Positions 51,701-62,986 of a DNA stretch of 64,000 nt are shown here, one piece after another; positions within the stretch are counted from its first letter, which is position 1, and each line of letters starts with the position of its first letter. Position numbers and translations under genes: made by a program. The notes under the pieces are model-generated. The model did no database searches. It saw only the letters and a list, made by a program, of their open reading frames with translations, and was not told the DNA's origin. Origin of the DNA: Seminavis robusta (taxonomy: Eukaryota; Bacillariophyta; Bacillariophyceae; Naviculales; Naviculaceae); assembly GCA_903772945.1 (NCBI GenBank), contig CAICTM010000035.1:62001-126000 (forward strand), written 5' to 3'.

Positions 51701-52750
51701 ATGTGAATGTGACGCCAATTGAGCCGTGGTAGCCACAGCTGCAGCACTACCAGGTGGTTCCAGTAAGGCGTTGATTTCTTCTCGTTTGGCAACATCGTCT
51801 TGTTGTTGTGGTCGTCCATAGTCATTTTCATCATCGTACATAATATGATCCCGCTCATCATCGTCGTCGTCGTCATCATCATCATAATCGGTAACGCCAC
51901 TATGAGCCCGAAATGTTTTTCTCCGTATTTGCTGCAACATCCAGCCATTTTGCACAATGGATTCCTCCACTTCCAAAGGAATGCCCAACAAAAAGTCCAA
52001 AGCGGCAATGTCACGGGTTGTCAATTTGTCCGTCAGAGACGATCGGTACACCCGGACGCGATTTTTGGTGTTGGTGCTAATGGATGTGCTGGTGGACGAC
52101 GAGAGCCCCGTGGGAGTTCCCGGTGTGCTGCCATTGCTACTGGTCGCCACGGCAGCCGAGCTACTATACCGACGACGGAAATGGCCGGCTTCCTGCTGCT
52201 TGTTGGTAGTTGTGTGCTGCCAAGTGGCATTCTTATGGTTGGTTCGGTGTGTGTTGGGGGCAAATGTCACTCCGGCAGCACCGCGGAGGGATACTGCCGA
52301 GTTGGATGTGCCCATTTTGACGGCACCTGTAGTATCTCTAGTAGTAGTGCTAGTTGTGGTTGTCGTTTCTTGCCGAGCTGGACTGGGACTTGGGGGTGTT
52401 GGAACAACTGCACCTGCTGTGGATTCATTGGTTGGTTTTCTGGCGGCATCCATCAATTCAAACAAGTGTTTGCGAATACTGGCAGGATCTGAGTGAGACC
52501 TCTTTGGCTGTAGATCTCGTTCATTGTGTCGTCCTCGGGCCTTACTGGCACTGCTGGGTAGCGCGGAATCTCCTCGTTTTAAGGATCGAAGAAAGGGAAG
52601 GTCGTCGTCATCATCATCATCATCCGTTTCGTCAAAATTCAGTGCATGTGGAGCCGACGTATGAGCGGCTGCATGGTAGTGCTTGTTGCTATCATTCTTT
52701 GTATCATCTTCCAGGACGTCATGAGCCTCAGGATCTGGACGATCTGTCAT
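48777..52750 (-). CDS. CABLES-like cyclin-box protein
   Basis: Exons 49958-52750 and 48777-49898 with a 59-bp GT-AG intron (49899-49957); 1304 codons. The splice joins EWGVFA to MMPLLLSLSLQALRF, continuing the fold. The N-terminal 780 residues are mostly disordered and acidic/Ser/Asn-rich, with an ordered piece around SGSYPLGVFSLKRYEPKREE. The cyclin box spans about 786-965: SLTLSKIRSVKRQALMAFVR, GTIALACVYFERLCL, RRLCFASCILMASKINEPNE, then FTQEWNLSLKHLFAAEW and SQVAFHFKRLMKTLEW. The LSKIRSVKR...VYFEKL...CAGACVLLAAK pattern is that of animal CABLES (Cdk5 and Abl enzyme substrate) proteins. A roughly 50-residue acidic/Ser insert interrupts the box. The tail (about 1000-1304) has a basic coiled coil and Ser-rich sequence. 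It may be a Cdk-binding regulator; partner unknown. Confidence 0.72.
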
Positions 52751-53871
52751 CCTATGAGAAATGGAGTGGACCTAGTCTTTTTCTTGGGGTACAGTATCAA
52801 AGAGAGTCTGCTGCCATCATCTCACTGATTCGACTCGAATCTACAGGGTATCTACCATTCCGTTTGAATGATAAGGGGAGCTACCACAAACAAAGTAACT
52901 TCAGAAGGAGGAAACCCAATGGGAAACTTCTAGTAGCTACCTAGCTAGTGGGCTCCAGGACCCCAATGCAGATGAATGAGCTTGAAAGGCAGGACAGCAA
53001 TACTTATTTGGGTCCTGTGAGTGCTGTTGTTGTGATATCGTGATGGCTGATGGCTGTATGTGTCGACTCGATGCTTCACGGAACAATAGATACGTACCTG
53101 TAGAAGCCAGCGGATTAGTAAACAGCACCAGCAGACCTGGGTTCAGCATCGCAGAGGCCACAAACACGAGGCTTAATCTACATGTAGCTAGCAATGGAAG
53201 TGGCAGATATGGGGGCAGTAGACACCAAAGGGTTGCTCATAGGACAACAGGACAAGTGCCAACATTTCTCAACGGGTGGCGGAGAAGCTTTGAGGTTGGC
53301 ATGTGGAAGGGTTGTCCACTTTGGAATGCATCTGGCCAGCTCGTACCGTAGAGACGGTCATTCAGTTTGCTTGGAAACTCTCGAAAAGGGATGCCAGTAC
53401 GTGTGCCGGTAGAGTGACGGCTCTTCGAATACCAGAATATAATATATGTGTTGTGGAAGCTGAATATGGCCATTTATTAGTTCAAAGACAGATCTCACAG
53501 GAGCTCAGGAGCAAACAAAAATTTCACTGAATGCAATGGCTTGCTTTGGAGCTGTGGCGTTTGGTCATCTATCTGGAGCTGCTGAAGTGGGCCAGGGCAA
53601 TCGGATGTCCTGTCCATGGTATGCAACAGTCCAAGAAGCATGGAGGCACAACAGACAAATAGATAGACGAGTCGCCATAGCCGATTTTCTCCCTAGGATC
53701 GTCTTGGAGAGCCACACCAATGGTTTTACTACGACTACAAGCTGCTGTTACTACCAAAACCAACCATATTACAGTATCCTTCTTGAGCAACAAATAACAT
53801 GCTTTTTACTATTACGATGATATTATTGTCGTTCTGTTTTTGCACGCCGCTGAATGCTACACACGCCCAGT
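52751..53871. other. intergenic, no gene supported
   Basis: About 1.1 kb between the start of the CABLES-like gene and the stop of the eIF2-beta gene. Short frames on both strands overlap without a consistent coding signal, and no repeats of note were seen beyond scattered CTAGCTAG words. Confidence 0.45.
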
Positions 53872-54695
53872 TTACGTTCTGTTTCTGGCAGCCCTACGAT
53901 CGGCCCGATTGGTGGCATGGTATCCGGCCTTGATGGCCGCAACAGCTCGACTGGCACCACAATCCCGGCAATTACAAAAGTAGAGACGCGATCCCTGATC
54001 CTTGACCAGATCGGTATTGGGAGAACGGCACATTCCACAAGTGACATATTCCTGAATGTATTTACGCAGCAAGGATTCAATATACTTGGGCAAGTAGCGA
54101 CCGCCTAGTAGTAGCAAAAAGAAAGAAATACGAGCAAGCAAGTAAGTGAGTAAGCAAGTGAGAAAGAGCTGTTACGGAATAAGTCACACAGATGGATTGA
54201 TTTTGCATTCATTGACTCACGAATAATGAGACGCTGATTTCCGTCAATGGATCCTTCCGTTCCCAACTCGGTCATGAAGAACTGATAGACATGCTGTGGA
54301 TCACGTTGCATCATGGAGCAAATCTCCTGAAAGTTGACCCACATACACTTTCGACTGCTAATGGTCTGCATCTGAGGAGGCTTGATACGGGTGCGCTTCT
54401 TCTCGACCAAATCGGGATTGTTGGCTTGCAAGAGATCCACCACACGCTCCAGCAATTCTTCGTACGTGTAATCCGCCCTGCGATCGTTGGGATCACCCAC
54501 GTCTTGAGCGGCATCCAATTCCGCCAACAAACGCTGCTGTTCCGAAGCGTCCACGGGGACACCAGCGTCTCCGCCGGTTTCACCGCTGCTTTTTTCCGAG
54601 GTGGCGGCGACGGCTTTCTTCTTCTTCTTTTTCTTCTTCTTCTTGGTCAAATCAAGCATAGCGGCCACATCGGCCTCTTCTTCGTTGTCAGACAT
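53872..54695 (-). CDS. EIF2S2: translation initiation factor eIF2 subunit beta
   Basis: Exons 54221-54695 and 53872-54104, GT-AG intron of 116 bp (54105-54220); 235 codons. The splice gives NQRLIIRGRYLPKYIESLLR, exactly where the conserved 'LVIKGRF' segment of eIF2-beta lies. One polylysine block (residues 18-27) is present where yeast and animals have three K-boxes. The central domain reads YTYEELLERVVDLLQANNPD...KKRTRIKPP, then CMWVNFQEICSMMQRDPQHV. The zinc finger is EYVTCGMCRSPNTD...YFCNCRDCGAS, with Cys181, Cys184, Cys204 and Cys207 as ligands. eIF2-beta joins eIF2-alpha and -gamma to bring Met-tRNAi to the ribosome; the K-boxes bind eIF5 and eIF2B. The single K-box and short N-terminus are the notable differences. 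Confidence 0.93.
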
Positions 54696-55204
54696 GGTGC
54701 TAGCGAGCGGTGGTTGGTTATCTATTTATTTGATGAGTTGCTTTTAGTTGTACGACTGTCTAGCTAGTAGCAGGTGAGTGTGATTGTTGTGTGAAAATCG
54801 CCATGGCCGCACAAGTTGAAGGGTTGAAACATGCGCACAGTTCGGGCGGCAGACGGACTAGGCCGAATAATTATTCGAACCGCAATCGAATCGAATGATT
54901 CGATTCAAAGTCGATCAGTTCTTCAAAATTTTAAAGATAAGCCTGTGGTACCGGTACCGGAATGTACCGGTACATCCGGTAAAAACTTTACAAGTGGTGA
55001 GGCAGCCTCCTTTGCCACCGTGACCGTCATTCTTATTTGCTGGGGTCACAATACCAACAAAAAAGCAAACTGCGACTATGTATGCCTGCCATTGTTTCCA
55101 CAAGATCTGTTGATCTGTTCGATGTGAGAGAAAGCCACTCGATCGTCTGTCTCTACCTTGCTAGCTGGAACACCAGCTATCCATACACCATCGCCGACAG
55201 CACC
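54696..55204. other. divergent promoter region with AATCGAATC palindromes
   Basis: About 510 bases between two divergent starts. It contains a cluster of cgaatcgaatgattcgattc words (54885-54906) and two TACCGGTA sites (54949, 54965) flanked by further GGTACC words. Possibly a shared regulatory region. Confidence 0.5.
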
Positions 55205-56812
55205 ATGCGGCTCCTTCCAACCAGACCCAACCGAACCAACAGGAGGAGAAGAGATGTGGATGACACTGTCCCAACAACTGGCAAAGGGAGATATTGGTGC
55301 TTTGTCTGTGGCATTTTTCTGTCGTCCATTGTTGCCTTTTGGCGCAACTCGTACGAGGTTCGAAGGGGTGTCAGTAGTCTCAGCGGTTTCATTTACTCGG
55401 CAAATGACCCACACCAGAAAGGACCATTGGGCATCAAGGATAACATGATTGGCAATCTCCAAAAGCAGATTGATGATTTGCAGAAGAAGAATCAACAGCT
55501 TCAGCAAGCCGCGGCACTGCGGAATGGTACTGCTTTCCAAAACCAGGCAGCCACTGTGAGAACAACAACCAATGCAGGAGCAGCCAAAATTCAGTCATCT
55601 GTGGATGCCTCGGTCCCTCAGGAAAGCTCCAACAGTAACGACAACCACTGGAGAGAAACTAGTGTGCTGGAGCTTCTGCCGTGGGAACACAAATCGTACA
55701 AAGGTATTTCCCAACCAGGAGTAACGAACCACATTGCTCATCAAAGCTGTCAGCCACCAAAAGGAATCCCCCGCACATGCTGCCTTGGATCCTTCTCCTC
55801 GGGAGGCGAACTTCATGATAGGATGACTTTCATTTGCCACTTGGGCATGCAAGACTTTCCACAGCTACGACAACACACTATCCAATGGTTCGAAGACAAT
55901 GATGGTGCCGTCTCAGATACAAAATGTGACATTTGCAGGATTGTGGAGATTGTTCGGAAACATAACATTCTCATTTCATTCCTTGGTGACTCCATGCATC
56001 ACCAGGTGTTTGATGGACTGACATGTGAGCTCTATCGCAGAGGATACCAAGTGAAAGTTGAAGAAACCATAAACACAGTCAAAGATGGTTATCGTCAAGT
56101 TGGAACCAACAAGACAATTCACATTCGATCCCCTGAATGGGCCGAGGATGAAAGGGACGCCATTTTGAGGTTTCATCAAATGTACATGGTCCCGCCTGTA
56201 GATGATGGTGTAGCCAATATTACGGCGGAGGCTGATGTTTTGGTGTTAGGTTTTGGTCTCCATTGGAATTATGGTGACAGAGGTGACTATGTTGTTGCCA
56301 TGGGGGATCTTTTCAGTCGCATCAGACAGCAAGGCCACATCCAACTACTGGTGCATCGAGAATCCTCAGCACAACACTTTGATGCTAGTGGTGGAGAGTA
56401 TAGCTTGTGGTGAGTAGCTAGAAAGCCCCAATTTTGCCTCCTTGGTAGATTGCTGCCATTCCACCTAACACTTGTTACCTGCAACAGGAGGGGACACCAA
56501 GATGAAAAGAACTTGTCACACTGCCAGCCCTTTTCCTTCAGTGACAGCTCTGCAGGATGGAGGGAACTTGCAATCCGGACTGCTGCCAACAAATCTGGCC
56601 ATAGTTTTGTGATGGCTGGCCCACACATGCCTTCATTATCCAGTGTACAGCCTGAACTTGTGACTCTCCCATATTTCAATTTCACAGCCCCCCATCCAAC
56701 AATGCACCCTCATGGTGGAGCAGCAGAATGTACACACTACTGCTCATCCCCTTTCATCTACTACCCATTGTGGAGGTCCCTCCGATTTGCTTTGGATAGA
56801 CAGTTTGGATGA
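55205..56812 (+). CDS. PC-esterase/TBL-like type II membrane protein, copy A
   Basis: Exons 55205-56409 and 56488-56812, 78-bp GT-AG intron; 509 codons. A basic cytosolic tail (TRPNRTNRRRR) precedes one membrane anchor (about 31-47, YWCFVCGIFLSSIVAFW), a short coiled coil (80-105) and a lumenal domain. The catalytic GDS is in ILISFLGDSMHHQVF (261-263), then ADVLVLGFGLHWNY (about 344-356). The C-terminal block is AECTHYCSSPFIYYPLWRSL (481-500), equivalent to the DxxH box of TBL/ESK1 (PC-esterase) proteins. Those add O-acetyl groups to polysaccharides in the Golgi. Here the Asp of DxxH reads Glu482, with His485 kept. A near-identical paralogue starts 4.5 kb downstream. GDSL/SGNH hydrolase activity is the alternative. 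Confidence 0.72.
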
Positions 56813-57805
56813 AGCAAAATTGTGAGGCCGCGTGCCACCAAGCCAACACCCAGGGAACCATCCGCACTTGCTGTGCATTGAGAACCGACACCATTCAGGC
56901 AGTGACGGAAGCAGGTTTACTGGTGCCCCGTCCAGGTTGGTGTTGTCGGTGCTTATCCATGCATTCTCTCGGGTCTCACAACGGGAACAGGTTCTTGGAG
57001 AGGGAGTTTTGAGCTTGGAGTGGTGCAATGGGAAGCCAGCTATTACAGACCGTAGACGTCTTCCAACCCTCATCGGACAGAACGCAATCCAACCCATGCT
57101 TCCGGCCAGGCGAGAGCTCGCCCTTTCTTTCGAAGCGTTCATGTAGATGCGTTGATGACGTCCACCATATTGTGCCCTCCCAATGATTGAAGGACTTCCA
57201 CCGCCTTTTATAGATATCCGCGATCCATTCAGCAAGTATAACAAAAATCCGAATGTCCCTACTTGGATTTTTCCTTTCTGACAGGCCCCGTTTTTAATTC
57301 CGTACCAGACTACTCGCATCATGATGACAGGGCGTCTGATCTGGAAATTGTGTACTTGACTGCTGCGGCTGTGGGCAGTGCGGATGGTGAGTTCAGTCGG
57401 ACGATCGGAACCGGTCGCGAGCAGCCGGAAAGCAAGGGCTTTGCACAACTTAAAGTTTCAATCATCTTTGTGTATCATTCATGGCATGAAGTAAGCTTGA
57501 CCCCTGCCAACAGTCGTACACTAGCTAGCAAATAATCCAATACTCTGGGCCCTTTTAACGAAGGGGTCATGCATGTATCTATGCCGGTACCGGTATGTCC
57601 TCCAGTGCTATTAGAGGAGTGTGGTGCTGGCTGGCATCTAATAGCCGGGGGCGTACTAGTAATAGGTGTTGCCCTTTAAACCGCGTCTATAAGATATTGT
57701 TGTGGACGTCGGCAATTTTGGATCCTGATCAACAGATCCCATGCATGGCAGAACAGGACAATGTTTCCCAACTTTGATGAAGCAAGAGAATAAGAGTTCT
57801 TCCTT
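56813..57805. other. downstream of copy A; partly duplicated sequence
   Basis: The first about 120 bases match the sequence after copy B (gaagcaaaat.gtga, cgtgccaccaa, acacccagggaacc), so the duplication extends past the stop. A 234-codon antisense frame (56744-57448, minus) overlaps the gene end and looks like a shadow. TACCGGTA at 57588. Confidence 0.5.
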
Positions 57806-58947
57806 ATGGTACTCGTACATTACTTTCAAAGCAGCATAACGAGGGTCTGTGGGGTGTGTGGAACAAAAAAAGAAGAGAAGAAGTTTTCCTCGAAACAATG
57901 GCCACTACCAGACAGCATGCGGACATGCAAGGAGTGCGTCATAGCGGCATGCCCCAATTGTTTTGCACTCATAAAAACAATCCCAGTGCAAGATGTCAAG
58001 CTTGCGTCGAGAAGGCAACTGCCAAAAACCGGCATTATCTGACATGTGTCACTTGCGGGGAGAGGACGAAGAGGCAAGATCTTGCAAGCCATCCTTTGTT
58101 GCTACCTAATCATCGGACTTGCCGCACTAGAAGCGACGAATCATGAACATACCCATGGAAATTGGTGGTGAACGGTACGAGCGCGAAGTAACGAAACCAC
58201 CATCCCGAGCTTTGGAGACACCTGTAGAAAACCAATAAACCACCACAACGCGGATGGATCCCTAAGGAAGGCGCTTGTAAGAAGCTCGGAGGACAACACG
58301 GCCATCTTTGAAAATTCTAGAAAAGGGGCTGCTAATCAAATCGTCTACTCAAAGTCATCACGGGACGTCGCTGAGCCAGACTATCAGTCTTCATCTTCAA
58401 TTATGGATGCCCCCAAGCAGAAGCACGCCACCAAAAACAGTTTTATCAAGACTGAACCAACGCTTTCCGAAGAGTCTTCTGCAAACAGCGCCCCCGATGA
58501 AAAGAATCTTTCATGTTCTGACAGGGCAGAGGAATCGAATCAATCTCCCGATCCTGACAGGCTGGGCGATGCCGCTGGAGACAAGTTTGCTGTGGTTTTG
58601 GTAGGCGTAACGGGGCAGCGGAGATCTCGGAGCAAAGTCCTCCGCAACAAGATAAAGGTCGAAAACATAGCCGAAGGCCTCATTGCTTGTCCTCACCCAA
58701 TCTGCAAGAAGGAAAAATTGGCATTGTCTTGGGCGAGAACGGGTGCAACGTGATCACCTGTACCAATCACTCCCCTTTCTTCCATTTCTGTGTTCACTGC
58801 AAAGAAGAAGTTGCAAATGGAGAGATTGCGATGTGCTCATGTCGTAAGAGAGGAGATCGACTGACAAGACTCTCAGAGCAAAATAGTCGAAACGACGAAT
58901 GCAGGAGCAACCCTATTGTTTTGTTTTGCACTGACGGCGGTAATTAA
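57806..58947 (+). pseudogene. Cys-rich zinc-finger-like gene, frame-broken
   Basis: Three consecutive pieces look like one protein in different frames. Frame of 57806 gives RVCGVCGTKKEEKKFSSKQW...RTCKECVIAACPNC, a CxxC...CxxC finger. Frame of 57856 continues with NNPSARCQACVEKATAKNRH YLTCVTCGER. After a Ser-rich linker (frame of 58403, MDAPKQKHATKNSFIKTEPT to ACPHPICKKEKLAL), the frame of 58687 ends with GENGCNVITCTNHSPFFHFC and VHCKEEVANGEIAMCSC, an IBR/RING-like Cys/His cluster. Frame changes near 57960 and 58720, and a stop near 58145, have no obvious intron signals. It may be a decayed nucleic-acid- or ubiquitin-related zinc-finger gene. Missed introns or assembly errors are possible. Confidence 0.45.
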
Positions 58948-59713
58948 GCCGAGGGATTCTAAATGTGAGAATTCAGTGTGGGTGCGTCTGTTGGCAATTC
59001 AAGTCTAGTCGTGACGACACCGGGTGTGGTCAGGTTGAAGACAACTGAAGTACATTTGTAGCCTTTACTTTTATATACTCCTGTCGGCACCGCTAGCTAG
59101 GGTGGACTCATCTCTGTGTTTTTTCGATCAGTCCAGCTTGCTAGGTTGCCTCATGCTAAAGCCCGACACCCAATGCAGCTGCCACGAAGAGACTGCTTGG
59201 CATCAATCACAAAACGAGCAATCTTCCCTCAATCCCTCCTTTCCACGCCGCACTTCTGTGAAATGCCCATCCCATCTGCTAAACGTGTACTCTACTAGTA
59301 CCGACACAGCTGTACATGTATGAGGTACCAGTACCGGTACTATTATTATACTTGCCAGCCTGTGTCAGTCCGGGTGCGGTGGCTTCGAGTCTTATTCCTT
59401 GACTCACGAGTCACGAGTCGAGTCAAGGAAGACTGGCACTCCGGCACATGGGATAAAAAGCCACAAAACCCCTTTGGTAATGTTGGTCACAATGCGTTCA
59501 AAAGTCACAAACAAAAGGTCAAAAAAGGAAAGCACACAAGAAGACTTCTTGCGCCATGGCACAACACGACAATTTGGTTTCACAATCAATTTTTTAAAAT
59601 GTTTGATGAGAGAGAAAGCAACTAGTCTCTATAGCTTGCCAGCTCTAGCATCATAGCCTTTTCTATCAAAACAAGGAGTTGAACACAAGCCAAACACCAT
59701 CGCAGACAGCACC
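58948..59713. other. intergenic with inverted repeat
   Basis: About 770 bases. A hairpin candidate lies at 59397-59428: CCTTGACTC and GAGTCAAGG arms around a doubled ACGAGTC loop. TACCGGTA at 59332. The last about 25 bases before copy B match the leader of copy A. Confidence 0.6.
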
Positions 59714-61327
59714 ATGCGGTTCCTTCCAACAAGGACCAACAAAACCAACAGGAGGAGAGGAGATGAAAATGACACCGATGGCACTGTCCCACCAACTGGC
59801 AAAAGGAGATATTGGTGCTTTGTCTGTGGCATTTTCCTCTTATCCATTGTTACCTTTTGGTGCAACTCGAACGAGGTTCGAAGGGGTGTCAGCAGTCTCA
59901 GTAGTTTCATTTACTCGGCAAATGACCCACACCAGAAAGGACCATTGGACGTCAAGGATGACATGATTGGCAATCTCCAAAAGCAGATTGATGATTTGCA
60001 GAAAAAACATCAACAGCTTCAGCAAGCCATGGCACTGCGGAATGGTACTGCTCTCCAAAACCAGGCAACGACTGCGACGACAACCAATGAGGGAGCAACC
60101 AAAATTCAGTCATCTGTGGATGCCTCGGTCCCTCAGGAAAGCTCCAACAGTAACGACAACCACTGGAGAGATACAAGTGTGCTGGAGCTTCTGCCATGGG
60201 AACACAAATCGTACGAAGGCTTAGCCCAACCAGGAGTAACGGACCACATTGCTCATCAAAGCTGTCAGCCACCAAAGGGAATCCCCCGCACATGTTGCCT
60301 TGGATCGTTCTCCTCGGGAGGTGCCATTCATGATAGGGATACTTTCATTTGTGGCTTAGGCATGCAAGACTTTCCACAGCTCCGACAACACACTCTCCAG
60401 TGGTTTGAAGACAATGATGCTACCATCTCAGATACAAAATGCGACATTTGCAAGATTGTGGAGATTGTTCGGAAACATAACATTCTCATTTCATTCCTTG
60501 GTGACTCCATGCATCACCAGGTGTTTGATGGGCTGTCATGTGAGCTCCATCGCAGAGGATACCAAGTGAAAGTTGAGGAAACCATATTTAAAGTCCAACA
60601 CATGTATCATCAAGTCCAGTCCAACAAGACAATTCACATTCGATCCCCTGAATGGGCCGAGGATGAAAGGGACGCCATTTTGAGGTTTCATCAATTGTAC
60701 AGGGTCCCACCTAGAGATGATGGTGTAGCCAATATTACGGCAGAGGCTGATGTTCTGGTGTTAGGTTTTGGTCTCCACTGGCATTATCATGACAGGGGGG
60801 AGTATGTCACTGACATGTCAGATCTTTTCAGTCGCATCAGACAGCAAGGCCACATCCAACTACTGGTGCATCGAGAATCCTCAGCACAACACTTTGATGC
60901 TGGTGGTGGAGAGTATAGCTTGTGGTGAGTAGCTAGAAAGCCCCAATTTTGCCTTCTTGGTAGATTGCTGCCATTCCATCTAACATTTGATAACTTCGAC
61001 AGGAAGGGACGCCCAGATGGAAAGAACTTGTCACACTGCCAGCCCTTTTCCTTCAGTGACAGCTCTGCAGGATGGAGGGAACTTGCAATCCGGAAGGCTG
61101 CCAACAAATCTGGCCATAGTTTTGTGATGGCTGGCCCACACATGCCTTCATTATCCAGTGTACAGCCTGAACTTGTGACTCTTCCATATTTCAATTTCAC
61201 AGCCCCCCATCCAACAATGCACCCTCATAGTGGAGCAGCAGAATGTACACACTACTGCTCATCACCGTTCATCTATTACCCATTGTGGAGGTCCCTCCGA
61301 TTTGCTTTGGATAGACAGTTTGGATGA
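59714..61327 (+). CDS. PC-esterase/TBL-like type II membrane protein, copy B
   Basis: Exons 59714-60924 and 61003-61327, 78-bp GT-AG intron; 511 codons. Architecture is the same as copy A: basic tail, membrane anchor (YWCFVCGIFLLSIVTFW), coiled coil, GDS in FLGDSMHHQVF, GFGLHWHY, and a C-terminal AECTHYCSSPF block with Glu in place of the usual Asp of DxxH. The N-terminal linker differs by a few residues (RRGDENDTDGTV). Exon 2 and most of exon 1 are nearly identical to copy A at DNA level, and the intron starts with the same about 50 bases. Both copies look intact, so this is a recent tandem duplication. Likely Golgi polysaccharide or glycan O-acyl transfer, by family. Confidence 0.72.
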
Positions 61328-62986
61328 AGCAAAATGGTGAGTTGGCGTGCCACCAAACCAACACCAATCCAACACCCAGGGAACCGACTGCACTTGTTGT
61401 GCACGGAGAACTGTCCCATTCAGGCAGAGGCCAAAGTACGTGTGATACAGCCCAGAGATGCAACTACGGAGCTTGGACTAACCGCGCATGGAATCAGACT
61501 CATATGGAACCAGAGTAAAGCCCTCAGTTACCAGTTTGAGTGGTCACCTGCCATGGGGAAATTGCGGGACAATCCAATCCATGCAATTCATGCTTTCCAA
61601 CTCTCACCGGACAGAATTTTGAACTTTGACTGCCGTGGTTCTGGACAATTGGATCCGATAACTAGCAAGAACCGCTGGTAGTTTAGCTAGCTAGCTTTGC
61701 AAAACACGCATAAAATCTTTGTATCATAGATACAGGAGGATCCCGAGTCCAACCATGGCAGGCTACCGGTACGGCCAGAATCGAATCATGAATTCAAGCG
61801 AGCGCAATATCCAGTGGCCAGGGGAAGACTTGTCACGCTGCATCGAATGAATACTGCAGTCTTCCCTCATAAATAAGTTAATTGCATTGCTACCTTCAAA
61901 ACTGCCCCTATCACACTACTATCAATAGACAAGATGGCGCTTGCACAGTTCTTTCAAAGTGTGGAGAGCGTCCTGTTGGGAGTTTGCAGAGGATTCGATT
62001 CGATTGAACGTCCAGAAAATCCGGGAGCAGAACTAGTCTAGCCAGACCAAGAAGGGCGGAAGGGCGGGCTCATCTCTGGCTGTGCCATGTTCTGTCTGTC
62101 TATGTCGCTACCTGGTAGATTTTGTTGCAGACACAAATCAAAACCGTGCTTTCTTCCTCCCTCCCTCATTTGCACGCCTGATAGCTGGCTGCCTTTTCAT
62201 CCACTATCTAGCTAGCTAGTAGCGGCCCAGCTATCTATCTATTCCTAGCTACCGTAGCTAGCTCGTTACGAGTAAGTCGCAAACGATGAAAAGACCTCTA
62301 ATATCTATAGTCCAGGTGTCCAGGTTACGAATTGCTGTTGCTGTCTTCAATGGTTGAGAAGGACAGGTTAAAAGGTGTGCAACTTGAACGATGGTCTGTT
62401 ATGTTGCTTGGTTGGGAGTGGCTGTGCTGATTTGGGGTTGGGCTGGCAATTGGAGAAGACAGTTTTAGCAAGGTAGATGTGGTAAGTTTAGGGTTAAAGT
62501 TAATGTTTACTTCTCATTTTTGTATACAACGCTATATTTACCGCAACTATCTGATTTCCAAAGTTGATCGTGCCAAATTCGCCAAGGAGTCGGCCGTGGA
62601 AGATCGGTCTTCCTGTGTTCCTGCACTGCCTCCTACCGTACTACCAGTAGCTACTACAGTACTTCTAGCTAGTAGCTAGCTAGCAAATGGGACTGTGGTA
62701 CCGCTTTCCTGTGTGTGGCTCAATTGGTCGACGCAGAGTCACCAAATAAATGGTCTTGTCCTCTATACAGCTTTCCTCTCGGTTCCGAGACCTCTCTGAC
62801 CTGACGCTATTAACTTTGTCCCATTAGTCTAGAGCTGTCCATTATCCGAGAGTAGATCGATAGTTGCTTTGAAGATTAGACGACGGTAGCAAAGGATACC
62901 CATCCCAAGAATCGATCGATCGAGAAACATCTCACAACCTCCCACCCACCCGCAGAAAGAAAGAGATAAAGAAAGAAACATCAGTT
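61328..62986. other. intergenic, TAGCTAGC-rich
   Basis: About 1.7 kb. The first about 120 bases are homologous to the region after copy A. A 115-codon plus frame (61334-61681) overlaps this and is not supported. Farther right, 62205-62265 and 62640-62690 are dense in TAGCTAGC/CTAGTAGC words. TACCGGTA at 61764. The end is the 5' leader of the MORN gene. Confidence 0.45.

Noticed and set aside
56744-57448. 234-codon minus-strand open frame
   Set aside because: It lies antisense to the last exon of the TBL-like copy A and its downstream flank, has no recognisable domain, and its composition (many Arg, Ser, Cys, Trp) is typical of a shadow frame.
61334-61681. 115-codon plus-strand frame after TBL-like copy B
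   Set aside because: Its first half is the duplicated 3' flank of the TBL-like gene, where copy A has a different frame; no domain.
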